From contig DKFM01000006.1 of assembly GCA_002452815.1 (NCBI GenBank), positions 1-64,000 on the forward strand: a stretch of DNA of 64,000 nt, given 5' to 3'. Shown piece by piece: positions 1 through 8,562 of this stretch. A program made the translations under genes and the position numbers. The stretch's first letter is position 1; each line of letters begins with the position of its first letter. The stretch comes from Rhodobacteraceae bacterium UBA6796. Lineage in GTDB: Bacteria; Pseudomonadota; Alphaproteobacteria; Rhodobacterales; Rhodobacteraceae. The notes under the pieces are model-generated. The model saw only the letters and a list, made by a program, of their open reading frames with translations, did not search any database and was not told where the DNA came from.

Positions 1-49
1 CCCGAACCCCCGCCGCAAACGCCTTACCGTCGATCCGTGTGGCTGTCAT
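1..49 (-). CDS. folD: FolD-like methylenetetrahydrofolate dehydrogenase/cyclohydrolase, N-terminal fragment
   Basis: Only the first 16 codons lie in the window (MTATRIDGKAFAAGVR); the gene continues past the left edge. The IDGKxxAxxVR pattern is how FolD proteins begin. Its ATG overlaps the stop of mgdD in an ATGA junction, so it is translated as part of the methylamine operon. FolD interconverts methylene-, methenyl- and formyl-tetrahydrofolate, which fits the one-carbon unit released by the upstream dehydrogenase. The identification rests on a short stretch plus context and is therefore tentative. Confidence 0.6.
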   Translation of the reverse strand, partial: MTATRIDGKAFAAGVR

Positions 50-612
50 TGCGTGCCCTCCTGCAAATGTTGCGCCGCGCGCTCCACCGCGTGCCAAAGC
101 GACCCGGCGAGCGAGCGCATCCCGATCAGCGCCAACCGGTCTTCGGCGCGGCGGATCACGAACACGGTCATATGTTCCAGCCCGGTGCGTGTGGCAGACC
201 CGGGGCCAAACCCGGCGGCATCCAGATTGACAAGCTTTTCCAGCAGCGCCCGGATCGGCGCGCCGCTCGCGCCCGAGGTGATTTCAATGGCAGCGAAGCC
301 GTCGGTCTGATCGGTCACGCTGCAATCGGGGGCGGCCTGTTTCAGCGCCTGTTCGATCCCTGTCTCGGCGCGGCCCGGCGCTTCGATCATCCATTGCCCG
401 GGGCCGGTCCAGAAGGCGGACAGTCCCTGCCCGGCGGTCCAGCCACCGGGGCCGGGCAGCGGCAGGCCCATCGGCACCGGCTGCACCGCACCCCGGCGCA
501 GCGACAGCGAGGCCAGCGCCAGATCGGGGGTTTCACTCAGGCTCAGCGTGCCAAGGGTCTGCACGCGTGCGCTCTGGCCACCAAGGGCCGTCATCGGGGT
601 CAGGTCAGTCAC
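46..612 (-). CDS. mgdD: N-methylglutamate dehydrogenase gamma-type subunit (sarcosine oxidase gamma family)
   Basis: A 188-residue protein of the SoxG family, the small GcvT-like subunit of heterotetrameric sarcosine oxidase-type enzymes. Here it most likely belongs to N-methylglutamate dehydrogenase, because the operon also carries gmaS and mgsABC. I chose a GTG start at 612 because AAGGAGGA lies 7 nt upstream of it. This start overlaps the mgdC stop by 8 nt. An in-frame ATG at 657 would overlap mgdC by 53 nt, and an ATG at 594 has no Shine-Dalgarno. The stop overlaps the next gene (folD-like) by 3 nt. The family assignment is firm; the substrate is inferred from neighbours. Confidence 0.85.
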   Translation of the reverse strand: MTDLTPMTALGGQSARVQTLGTLSLSETPDLALASLSLRRGAVQPVPMGLPLPGPGGWTAGQGLSAFWTGPGQWMIEAPGRAETGIEQALKQAAPDCSVTDQTDGFAAIEITSGASGAPIRALLEKLVNLDAAGFGPGSATRTGLEHMTVFVIRRAEDRLALIGMRSLAGSLWHAVERAAQHLQEGTQ

Positions 613-3538
613 GGAGCCGTCCTCCTTCAGGATCGACAAAATGCGGGGATACGACACGCAGCGCGGTGCTTTGGCCTTCCAGCGGGTTGGCGCCGGTGAT
701 CACCTCGCCGATCCGCGCCGCGCCATCGGCCAGGAACCCGAGCCCGATCATCGAACCGACATGCGGCGAATAGCAGGCCGAGGTGATCCAGCCCTGATCG
801 CTCTGGGTGTTTTGCGCAGCACCCTGGGCGAAAAGATGCATCCCGGCGGCCACCCGCGCGCCGGGATCGACCGGCTGCAGGCCCACCAGAACGCGGGTCT
901 CGGCGGTCAGCCCCTCGCGGCGGCTCATCACCGCGCCGATGCTGTCCTTCTTGGTGCTGACCATCCGGCCCATGCCCAGCATCTGCGCCGTGGTCTGGCC
1001 GTTCAGCTCGTTACCCGCGGCATGGCCTTTTTCGATGCGCAGGACGCCCAGGGCCTCGGTCCCGTAGGGGGTGGCGCCCAGATCGGCGCCCAGCTCGATC
1101 ATCCGGGCCATCAGCGCATTGCCATAGCGTGCAGGCACCGCGATTTCATAGGCCAGTTCCCCCGAGAAAGAGATGCGGAACAGCCGCGCGCGCAGGCCCT
1201 TGCAGACCGTCAGTTCCGAGCAGGCCATGAAGGGGAAGGCCGCGTTCGACAGATCGAACCCGTCGACCACACGTTCCAGCAGCTTGCGCGCATTCGGCCC
1301 CGCGACCGAGATCTGCGCCCAGGCGTCGGTGGTCGAGATCAGCTGCACGTCCAGATCGGGCCACAGGCACTGGCGCGCGAATTCCATATGGCGATAGACC
1401 GGCCCGGCCTGCGCCGTGGTGGTGGTGACGACGTAGTGATCTTCGGCCAGACGCGCGCAGGTGCCGTCGTCATAGGCGTGCCCGTCTTCGCGCAGCATCA
1501 GCCCGTAGCGGACCATGCCGACCTTCAGGCTGCCCATGGCGTTGGCATAGATCCGGTTCAGGAATTCGCCCGCGTCGGCGCCCTGCACATCGACCTTGCC
1601 CAGCGTGGTGACATCGCACAGCCCCACACCGGCACGGGTCGCCAGAACCTCGCGGTCGACGGTTTCGCGCCAATGGGTTTCGCCCTTGCGTGGGAAATAT
1701 TGCGCACGCATCCATTGCCCGACTTCGACGAAGACGGCGCCCTGCGAGGCCGCCCATTCATGCGTGGGCGTCAGGCGGCGCGGACGGAAATTCGGCCCGG
1801 TATCGCCGCCGCCCAGCACCGACAGCGACACGCCGGTATAGGGCGGACGAAAGATCGTGGTGCCGGTAGCCGGAATCGACTGACCCGACAGCTCGGCCAT
1901 CACGGCAAGGGCGGTGACATTGGCGGTCTTGCCCTGATCGGTCGCCATGCCCAGCGTCGTCCAGCGTTTCAGATGCTCGACCGGGCGCATGTTTTCCTGA
2001 TGCGCAAGCTTGATGTCCTTGACCGTTACGTCATTCTGGAAATCGACCCAGGCACGGCCCTTGCCCGGCACATGCCAGAACGCGGCCTGCGTGACGGGCG
2101 CATCTTCGGCCCGCGGCAGATCGGGTGCGGGTGCGGTGATCCCAAGCTCTGCCAAGGCGGCCAGCGCGGTCTGCGCCCCCGAGTGCAGCGCGCCGTGGGT
2201 CGAGCCCTGCCCGTTGGCGGCCCCCGCCACGACCATCCCCGGCACCGCGCCCGGTTCGGGCAGGAAGGCCAGCAGATCGTCGTTCCAGACCGGGCGGCCG
2301 CGGTGATGGCTGGCCAGATGCACATTCGGGTTCCAGCCCCCCGCAACACCAAGCGCGCCCGCCTCGATCCACTGCGTCTGGCCTTCGCGCGTCACCGCGA
2401 TGCGCTTGAGCCCCAGACGGCCCTTGGTATCGCTGACCACGGCGCCCGCAAACAGCGGATAATCGCCCTGCGCGCGGGCATCCGCGCGGGTGTCGATCAC
2501 GCCTGCGATGCTCACGCCCTTGGCCGCCAGATCCAGCGCCGTGCGGTGGCCATCGTCGCCATTGGTAAAGATCGCCACCGTCTGCGCCGGGCTCACCGCC
2601 CAGCGGTTGGCATAGGCGCGCATCGCGCCGGCCAGCATCACGCCCGGACGGTCGTTATTGGCGAAGGGGATGTGCCGCTCGGTCGCGCCGGCGGCCAGAA
2701 CCGTGCGCTTGGCAGTGATCCGCCACAGCGTCTGGCGCACGCCCTTGCCCGGCGTTACCAGATGGTCGCCCACCCGTTCAACCGCGCCGTAAATCCCGTG
2801 GTCGAAGGCGCCGAAAACGGTCGTGCGGCGCATCACCCGCAGGTTCGGCAGGCTGGCGAATTCGGCCTCGGCCTGCGCGATCCAATCGGTCGCGGGCGCA
2901 TCGTCCAGCGTGTGGGATTCGGCCAGCAGCCGCCCGCCCAGACGGAAATCCTCGTCCGCCAGAATGACCCGGGCGCCTGCGCGCGCCGCGGTCAGCGCCG
3001 CTGCCAGACCGGCCGCGCCGCCGCCGATCACCAGCAAATCGCAATGCAGGAAGCCTTTGTCATAGCTGTCCGGGTCGGGCAGCATCGACAGGCTGCCCAA
3101 GCCCGCCGCGCGGCGGATCATCGGCTCGTACAGCTTTTCCCAAAAGGCGCGCGGCCACATGAAGGTCTTGTAATAGAAGCCCGCCGCGAAGAAGGGCGAC
3201 ATCAGGTCGTTGACCGCCAGCAAATCGAAGCCGAGCGATCCCATCCGGTTCTGGCTGTCGGCGGACAGACCGTCGAAAAGCTCGGCCATCGTGGCGCGGG
3301 TGTTGGGTTCGCGCCGCGCGCCGCTGCGCAGTTCAACCATCCCGTTGGGTTCTTCCGAACCCGCCGCGACCAGACCGCGCGGGCGGTGATACTTGAACGA
3401 ACGCCCGATCAGCCGCACGTCATTGGCCAAAAGCGCCGAAGCGAGCGTATCGCCGGGATGGCCGGTCATCGCGCGGCCGTCGAAGGTGAAGTTCAGCGTG
3501 GTGCCACGGTCGATCAGACCGCCGGAAAGCCGGGTCAT
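605..3538 (-). CDS. mgdC: N-methylglutamate dehydrogenase alpha-type subunit (sarcosine oxidase alpha family)
   Basis: A 977-residue protein, the usual length for SoxA-type subunits. The N-terminal ~100 residues resemble the cysteine-free ferredoxin-like fold seen in this family (GHPGDTLASALLAND). A dinucleotide-binding motif IGGGAAGLAAAL lies near residues 171-182. The C-terminal ~380 residues form an aminomethyltransferase (GcvT-like) module that binds tetrahydrofolate and accepts the methylene group. The alpha subunit oxidises the N-methyl substrate together with the beta-type subunit MgdA and passes the C1 unit to folate. The start overlaps the mgdB stop by 4 nt (ATGA), indicating translational coupling. 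In isolation it could be sarcosine oxidase; gmaS and mgsABC upstream favour N-methylglutamate. Confidence 0.9.
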   Translation of the reverse strand: MTRLSGGLIDRGTTLNFTFDGRAMTGHPGDTLASALLANDVRLIGRSFKYHRPRGLVAAGSEEPNGMVELRSGARREPNTRATMAELFDGLSADSQNRMGSLGFDLLAVNDLMSPFFAAGFYYKTFMWPRAFWEKLYEPMIRRAAGLGSLSMLPDPDSYDKGFLHCDLLVIGGGAAGLAAALTAARAGARVILADEDFRLGGRLLAESHTLDDAPATDWIAQAEAEFASLPNLRVMRRTTVFGAFDHGIYGAVERVGDHLVTPGKGVRQTLWRITAKRTVLAAGATERHIPFANNDRPGVMLAGAMRAYANRWAVSPAQTVAIFTNGDDGHRTALDLAAKGVSIAGVIDTRADARAQGDYPLFAGAVVSDTKGRLGLKRIAVTREGQTQWIEAGALGVAGGWNPNVHLASHHRGRPVWNDDLLAFLPEPGAVPGMVVAGAANGQGSTHGALHSGAQTALAALAELGITAPAPDLPRAEDAPVTQAAFWHVPGKGRAWVDFQNDVTVKDIKLAHQENMRPVEHLKRWTTLGMATDQGKTANVTALAVMAELSGQSIPATGTTIFRPPYTGVSLSVLGGGDTGPNFRPRRLTPTHEWAASQGAVFVEVGQWMRAQYFPRKGETHWRETVDREVLATRAGVGLCDVTTLGKVDVQGADAGEFLNRIYANAMGSLKVGMVRYGLMLREDGHAYDDGTCARLAEDHYVVTTTTAQAGPVYRHMEFARQCLWPDLDVQLISTTDAWAQISVAGPNARKLLERVVDGFDLSNAAFPFMACSELTVCKGLRARLFRISFSGELAYEIAVPARYGNALMARMIELGADLGATPYGTEALGVLRIEKGHAAGNELNGQTTAQMLGMGRMVSTKKDSIGAVMSRREGLTAETRVLVGLQPVDPGARVAAGMHLFAQGAAQNTQSDQGWITSACYSPHVGSMIGLGFLADGAARIGEVITGANPLEGQSTALRVVSPHFVDPEGGRLRD

Positions 3539-3825
3539 TGCGCACCCCCAATGGCGGCCAGCGCCACATCGCGCGCCAGTTCGGCGCCAAGGATTTCATG
3601 CGTCACCGTGTTGCGGGTGACGATCAGCCAGCTGCGGTCGCCCTGTTCGTGAAACCACAATTCGCGATGCACGCCGGCCGGGTTGTCGCGCAGATAGACA
3701 TACTCGGCGAAGGCCTCGGGCGCGGTGTCGGCCATGCCATCGGGGCGGTCGAGCAGGCTCGCGTCGCCCAGATAGGTGAACTCCTGCGCGTCGCGGGGGC
3801 CAAGGAGGGGATGAGGGATCAGCAT
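3535..3825 (-). CDS. mgdB: N-methylglutamate dehydrogenase delta-type subunit (SoxD family), lacking zinc cysteines
   Basis: A 96-residue SoxD-family protein, recognisable by YLRDNPAG and TVTHEI and by its place between the beta- and alpha-type subunits. The ATG at 3825 gives the normal family length and start (MLIPHPLLG); a longer open frame upstream runs into mgdA and is not credible. Classical SoxD starts with a Cys-x-x-Cys zinc knuckle and has another Cys in the second half. Here the first is replaced by HPLLG and the region around EQGDRSW has no Cys. The protein therefore has no cysteine zinc site. It overlaps mgdC by 4 nt. Confidence 0.85.
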   Translation of the reverse strand: MLIPHPLLGPRDAQEFTYLGDASLLDRPDGMADTAPEAFAEYVYLRDNPAGVHRELWFHEQGDRSWLIVTRNTVTHEILGAELARDVALAAIGGAQ

Positions 3826-3853
3826 GATCGTGCCTTGAATGATGCGAGGAAAA

Positions 3854-5104
3854 TCAGTGCAGGTTGGGCTGGGCGCCCATGCCTTTTTCGTCGATGACAT
3901 AGCCGCGGGCGAACCGGTCCAGCCGGTAGGCAGTGGCGGTTTCATGCGGGCGGTCGGTGGCCAGCAGATGTGCGAAGGCGTAACCGCTGGCCGGCGTCGC
4001 CTTGAACCCGCCGTAACACCAGCCCGCGTTGAGATAGAGCCCGTCAACCGGCGTGCGGTCGATGATCGGGCTGCCGTCCATCGACATGTCCATGATCCCG
4101 CCCCAGGCCCGCAACAGCCGCGCGCGCCCGATCGCGGGCATCAGCGCCATGCCGCCCTCGGCCACGTCCTCGATCACCGGAAGATTGCCGCGCTGCGCGT
4201 AGGAGTTGTAGCCGTCGATATCGCCGCCAAAGACCAGCCCGCCCTTGTCGGACTGGCTGACATAGAAATGCCCGGCGCCGAAGGTGATGACGCCATCCAC
4301 GACGGGCTTGAGCCCTTCGGACACGAAGGCCTGCAGGACGTGGCTTTCGATCGGCAGGCGCATGCCCGCCATCGCCATGACCCGGCCCGACGACCCCGCC
4401 ACCGCGACACCAACCTTTTTGGCGCCGATATAGCCGCGCGAGGTCTCGACGCCGATAACACGATTGTTTTCAATGCGAAAGCCGGTGACTTCGCAGTTCT
4501 GGATGATGTCGACGCCCAGCAGATCGGCGCCCCGGGCATAGCCCCAGGCCACGCCGTCATGGCGCGCCGTGCCTGCCCGGCGCTGCAACAGCCCGCCCTT
4601 GATCGGGAAGCGGGCATTGTCGAAATTCAGCCAGGGATACATCGCCCGCACGCCGTCGCGGTCCAGCAGCTCGGCATCCGCGCCGGCCAGCAGCATCGCA
4701 TTGCCGCGGCGGCGATAGGCGTCGCGCTGCGCGTCGGTGTGGATCAGGTTCACGATCCCGCGCTGGCTGACCATCGCGTTGAAGTTGAACTCCTGCTCCA
4801 TGGTCTCCCACAGCTTCATCGAGAACTCGTAGAAGGGTTCGTTGCCCGGCAGCAGATAGTTCGAGCGGATGATCGTCGTGTTGCGCCCGATATTGCCAGA
4901 CCCGAGCCAGCCCTTTTCCAGCACCGCGATGCGCGTGCCCTTGAAGACCTTGGCCAGGTGATAGGCGGTCGCCAGACCGTGCCCGCCGCCGCCCACGATG
5001 ACATAATCGTAGGCCGGCTGCGGCGCGGGGTTGCGCCACAGGGGTTTCCACCCGTGGTGGCCGGTCAGGGCCTCTTTGACGACGCGAAAGCCGGAAAAGC
5101 GCAT
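3854..5104 (-). CDS. mgdA: N-methylglutamate dehydrogenase beta-type subunit (sarcosine oxidase beta family)
   Basis: A 416-residue FAD-dependent oxidoreductase (DAO fold). The FAD-binding glycine motif VIVGGGGHGLATAYH is at residues 35-49. The ARHDGVAWGYA segment holds His182, the likely equivalent of the histidine that carries covalent FMN in SoxB proteins. This subunit holds the catalytic flavin that oxidises the N-methyl amino acid. It lies 60 nt downstream of gmaS and 28 nt upstream of mgdB, on the same strand as the whole operon. The family is certain. The N-methylglutamate specificity is inferred from the neighbouring synthase genes. Confidence 0.9.
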   Translation of the reverse strand: MRFSGFRVVKEALTGHHGWKPLWRNPAPQPAYDYVIVGGGGHGLATAYHLAKVFKGTRIAVLEKGWLGSGNIGRNTTIIRSNYLLPGNEPFYEFSMKLWETMEQEFNFNAMVSQRGIVNLIHTDAQRDAYRRRGNAMLLAGADAELLDRDGVRAMYPWLNFDNARFPIKGGLLQRRAGTARHDGVAWGYARGADLLGVDIIQNCEVTGFRIENNRVIGVETSRGYIGAKKVGVAVAGSSGRVMAMAGMRLPIESHVLQAFVSEGLKPVVDGVITFGAGHFYVSQSDKGGLVFGGDIDGYNSYAQRGNLPVIEDVAEGGMALMPAIGRARLLRAWGGIMDMSMDGSPIIDRTPVDGLYLNAGWCYGGFKATPASGYAFAHLLATDRPHETATAYRLDRFARGYVIDEKGMGAQPNLH

Positions 5105-5164
5105 GATGTCAGATCATCCAGAAAGGGAAGGAAGGACCGGCCCGGACGGCCGGTCCGGTCAGGA

Positions 5165-6469
5165 TCAGATGTCGAGGGTGTTTTCACGTTCCCAACGCGA
5201 GAAATGGTTCACGAAGCTGTTCCATTCCTGCATCTTCAGTTTCAGATACCCGGTCGAGAAATCCTCGCCCATGATCGCCTTCAATTCGCTGTCGGCGTCA
5301 TAATAGCGGATCGCGTCCAGCAGGTTCAGCGGCAGCTTCGGCGCGCCCTCGATCTTGTGGCCCTCGGCATACATGTCGATGTCGTAGCGCGGCCCCGGAT
5401 CGGCCTTCGAACGCAGACCCGACAGCCCGGCACCGATGATGACGGCCTGCAGCAGGTAGGGGTTCACCGCCCCGTCGGGCAGGCGCAGCTCGAACCGGCC
5501 CGGGCCGGGGACGCGCACCATATGGGTGCGGTTGTTGCCGGTCCAGGTCACGGTGTTGGGCGCCCAGGTCGCGCCCGACATCGTGCGCGGCGCGTTGATG
5601 CGTTTGTAGCTGTTCACGGTCGGGTTGGTGATCACCGCCAAGGCCGAGGCGTGTTTCATGATCCCGCCCAGGAAATGCCGCCCGCTGTCGGACAGGCCCA
5701 GTTCCTTGCTGTCATCGGCGAAGGCGTTGCGGCCGGTCTTGCGGTCCCAGACCGAGATATGCGCGTGGCAGCCGTTGCCGGTCAGGCCCATGATCGGTTT
5801 GGGCATGAAGGTGGCGCGCAGACCGTGCTTTTCGGCCACCGATTTGACCATGAACTTGAAGAAGCTGTGCTTGTCGGCGGTGGCCATTGCGCCATCGTAT
5901 TTCCAGTTCATCTCGAACTGGCCATTCGCGTCTTCGTGGTCGTTTTGATAGGCTTCCCAGCCCAGTTCCAGCATGTAATCGCAGATTTCCGCGATCACGT
6001 CATAGCGGCGCATCACCGCCTGCTGGTCGTAGCAGGGCTTGACCGCATTGTCGGCGGGGTCGGAAATCGCGGTGCCTTCGGGGGTCAGCAGGAAAAACTC
6101 GGGCTCGACCCCGGTTTTGACTTCCAGCCCCATTTCGGCGGCCTCGGCGATCAGTTTCGCCAGCACGTTGCGCGGCGCCTGATCCAGGGGCGCGCCATTC
6201 ATCACGCAGTTCGACGCAACCCAGGCCACGTCTTTCTTCCATGGCAGCTGGATCACCGAGGGCGCATCGGGCACCGCCAGCATGTCGGGATGTGCGGGCG
6301 TCAGGTCCAGCCAGGTGGCAAAGCCCGCAAAGCCCGCGCCATCGGTCTGCATATCGGCAATCGCCTGCGCCGGCACCAGTTTGGCACGCTGCGCGCCGAA
6401 CATGTCGGTGTAGGAGATCATGAAATATTTCACGCCCTTTTCGCGGGCGAAGGCGGCAAGATCGGTCAT
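5165..6469 (-). CDS. gmaS: Gamma-glutamylmethylamide synthetase (glutamine synthetase-like)
   Basis: A 434-residue glutamine-synthetase-fold protein of the GlnT type. The catalytic half is recognisable from GVEPEFFLLTPEG, NGCHAHISVWD and RVPGPGRFELRLPDGAVNPY. In methylotrophic alphaproteobacteria this family member ligates monomethylamine to glutamate using ATP to make gamma-glutamylmethylamide. It lies between mgsC and the mgd genes, the arrangement expected for the N-methylglutamate pathway. A conventional type III glutamine synthetase is the main alternative, but the neighbours make gmaS much more likely. Confidence 0.9.
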   Translation of the reverse strand: MTDLAAFAREKGVKYFMISYTDMFGAQRAKLVPAQAIADMQTDGAGFAGFATWLDLTPAHPDMLAVPDAPSVIQLPWKKDVAWVASNCVMNGAPLDQAPRNVLAKLIAEAAEMGLEVKTGVEPEFFLLTPEGTAISDPADNAVKPCYDQQAVMRRYDVIAEICDYMLELGWEAYQNDHEDANGQFEMNWKYDGAMATADKHSFFKFMVKSVAEKHGLRATFMPKPIMGLTGNGCHAHISVWDRKTGRNAFADDSKELGLSDSGRHFLGGIMKHASALAVITNPTVNSYKRINAPRTMSGATWAPNTVTWTGNNRTHMVRVPGPGRFELRLPDGAVNPYLLQAVIIGAGLSGLRSKADPGPRYDIDMYAEGHKIEGAPKLPLNLLDAIRYYDADSELKAIMGEDFSTGYLKLKMQEWNSFVNHFSRWERENTLDI

Positions 6470-6539
6470 TGCATCATTCCCTGTTGTTGGATGCGGGCGA
6501 GGTCCCTGCCCCGCCCGTCAATGGTCAGCCCGCAGGCGC

Positions 6540-7865
6540 TCAGAACGTGCCTTGCCCCGGGATCCAGCTGGTGCCCGCCAGCGGAACCCCCGCCATCGCC
6601 GCCGCCTCGATGGTCAGCGCGCACAGATCCTCGGGTTCGAGGTTGTGAACGTGGCTTTTGCCGCAGGCCCGCGCGATGGTCTGGCATTCCAGCGTCAGCA
6701 CCGCGAGGTAGTTGCGCAGCTTGCGCGCCGCCTCGACCGGATCGAGCCGCTTCATCAGCTCGGGGTCCTGGGTGGTGATGCCGGCCGGGTCGCGGCCCTC
6801 GTGCCAGTCGTCATAGGCGTCGGCCGTGGTGCCGAGCTTGGTGTATTCGGCGGCCCATTTCGGGTCATTCTCGCCCAGAGCCACCAGCGCCGCGGTGCCG
6901 ATCGCCACCGCATCGGCGCCAAGTGCCAGCGCCTTGGCCACATCCGCGCCGGTACGGATGCCGCCCGAGACCACCAGCTGCACCTTGCGATGCATGCCCA
7001 GATCCTGCAGAGCCTTCACCGCGGGGCGAATGCACGCCAGCGTCGGCTGGCCAACATGTTCGATGAACACATCCTGCGTGGCCGCGGTGCCGCCCTGCAT
7101 CCCGTCCAGAACCACCACATCGGCCCCGGCCTTCACCGCCAGCGCGGTGTCGTAATAGGGGCGCGCGCCACCGACCTTGATGTAGATCGGCTTTTCCCAA
7201 TTGGTGATTTCGCGGATCTCCAGGATCTTGATTTCCAGATCGTCCGGCCCGGTCCAGTCCGGGTGACGGCAGGCCGAGCGCTGGTCGATGCCCACCGGCA
7301 GGTTGCGCATGCCCGCGACCCGTTCGGTGATCTTCTGACCCAGCAGCATGCCGCCACCGCCCGGTTTCGCGCCCTGGCCCACCACGATTTCAATCGCATC
7401 GGCACGACGCAGATCGTCGGGGTTCATCCCGTAACGGCTGGGAAGGTATTGATAAACCAGCTTTTCCGAATGGCCGCGTTCTTCGTTGGTCATGCCGCCG
7501 TCGCCCGTGGTGGTCGAGGTGCCCGCCATCGTGGCGCCACGGCCCAAGGCCTCTTTCGCCGGGCCCGAGAGCGCGCCAAACGACATGCCCGCGATCGTCA
7601 CCGGGATTTTCAGCTCGATCGGTTTCTTGGCAAAGCGCGTGCCCAGCGTGACCGAGGTGTCGCATTTCTCGCGATAGCCTTCGAGCGGGTATCGCGACAT
7701 CGAGGCGCCTAGGAACAGCAGGTCGTCGAAATGCGGCACCCGCCGTTTCGCCCCGCCGCCGCGGATGTCATAGATGCCGGTTTCGGCGGCACGGCGGATC
7801 TCGGCGTTGATCTCGGGGCTGAAGGTCCAGCTGTCGCGCGGCTTGGTGTGCGGAGTATTTTCCAT
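6540..7865 (-). CDS. mgsC: N-methylglutamate synthase subunit C, FMN-binding glutamate synthase domain
   Basis: A 441-residue protein corresponding to the central FMN-binding domain of glutamate synthase (GltB/GlxD family). Characteristic stretches are GMSFGALSGPAKEALGRGA, GQGAKPGGGGMLLGQK, VVLDGMQGGTAATQDVF and SGGIRTGADVAKALALGAD. With MgsA (amidotransferase) and MgsB (GXGXG domain) it forms a three-subunit enzyme that transfers the methylamine group to make N-methylglutamate. It starts 11 nt after mgsB and ends 70 nt before gmaS. The match to the family is strong along the full length. Confidence 0.9.
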   Translation of the reverse strand: MENTPHTKPRDSWTFSPEINAEIRRAAETGIYDIRGGGAKRRVPHFDDLLFLGASMSRYPLEGYREKCDTSVTLGTRFAKKPIELKIPVTIAGMSFGALSGPAKEALGRGATMAGTSTTTGDGGMTNEERGHSEKLVYQYLPSRYGMNPDDLRRADAIEIVVGQGAKPGGGGMLLGQKITERVAGMRNLPVGIDQRSACRHPDWTGPDDLEIKILEIREITNWEKPIYIKVGGARPYYDTALAVKAGADVVVLDGMQGGTAATQDVFIEHVGQPTLACIRPAVKALQDLGMHRKVQLVVSGGIRTGADVAKALALGADAVAIGTAALVALGENDPKWAAEYTKLGTTADAYDDWHEGRDPAGITTQDPELMKRLDPVEAARKLRNYLAVLTLECQTIARACGKSHVHNLEPEDLCALTIEAAAMAGVPLAGTSWIPGQGTF

Positions 7866-7876
7866 CTCTCAGATCC

Positions 7877-8560
7877 TCAATAAGCGCCGGCGTGATCGAC
7901 GTGGAAGTTGTAGAGCGTGCGGGCCGAGCCGTAGCGTTTGAACTCTTCGGGTTTCGCATCGGCGCCTGCGCGTTCGAGCAGATCCTTCAGGATCTCGATA
8001 TGCTCGGGGCGCATTTCCTTTTCGATGCAGTCCGAGCCCAGCGACTTGACCGATCCGCGCACGAACAGACGTGCCTCATACAGACTGTCGCCCAGGGCAT
8101 CGCCCGCATCGCCCAGCACCACTAGGTTGCCCGATTGCGCCATGAAGGCCGACATGTGGCCGATATTGCCATGCACCACGATGTCGATGCCCTTCATCGA
8201 GATGCCGCAACGCGAGGACGCATTGCCCTTGATCACCAGCAGCCCGCCGTGGCCAGTGGCGCCGGCGTATTGGCTGGCATCGCCGTCGATGATGACGGTG
8301 CCCGACATCATGTTCTCGGCCACGCCCGGGCCTGCCGATCCGGTGACATGCACGGTGGCCTGCTTGTTCATGCCCGCGCAGTAATAACCGGTCGATCCCT
8401 TCACGGTGACCTCGATCGGCGCATCCAGACCGACGGCGATCGCATGCGCGCCGCGCGGGTTTTCGATGACCCATTGCGTCTGGTTGGTCTGTGCGGCCTG
8501 CGCCTGCAGCGCCACATTGACCTCGCGCAAGGGCGTCGTGCTCATATCAATCGTCTGCAT
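7877..8560 (-). CDS. mgsB: N-methylglutamate synthase subunit B, GXGXG domain (GlxC-like)
   Basis: A 227-residue protein homologous to the C-terminal right-handed beta-helix (GXGXG) domain of glutamate synthase. Repeating glycine-rich turns such as GSTGYYCAGMN, GSAGPGVAENM and GATGHGGLLVIKGNA mark the helix. Subunits of this type are structural and help form the ammonia or methylamine path between amidotransferase and synthase sites. It starts only 2 nt after the mgsA stop and ends 11 nt before mgsC, so the three genes are almost certainly co-translated. Confidence 0.9.
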   Translation of the reverse strand: MQTIDMSTTPLREVNVALQAQAAQTNQTQWVIENPRGAHAIAVGLDAPIEVTVKGSTGYYCAGMNKQATVHVTGSAGPGVAENMMSGTVIIDGDASQYAGATGHGGLLVIKGNASSRCGISMKGIDIVVHGNIGHMSAFMAQSGNLVVLGDAGDALGDSLYEARLFVRGSVKSLGSDCIEKEMRPEHIEILKDLLERAGADAKPEEFKRYGSARTLYNFHVDHAGAY

Positions 8561-8562
8561 GC

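Noticed and set aside
46-657. mgdD starting at ATG 657
   Set aside because: It would overlap mgdC by 53 nt and lacks a ribosome site; the GTG at 612 has AAGGAGGA at the right distance.
548-3652. A 1034-codon open frame on the plus strand across mgdC
   Set aside because: It is antisense to the clear SoxA-family gene and its protein has only the Arg/Gly/Ala-rich composition expected from high-GC shadow frames. Similar long shadows at 3839-6778 and 18279-20450 were dropped for the same reason.
605-5104. A plain sarcosine oxidase soxBDAG cluster
   Set aside because: gmaS and mgsABC in the same operon point to N-methylglutamate dehydrogenase; no glyA gene is seen. The left end is cut, so it is rejected as less likely, not excluded.
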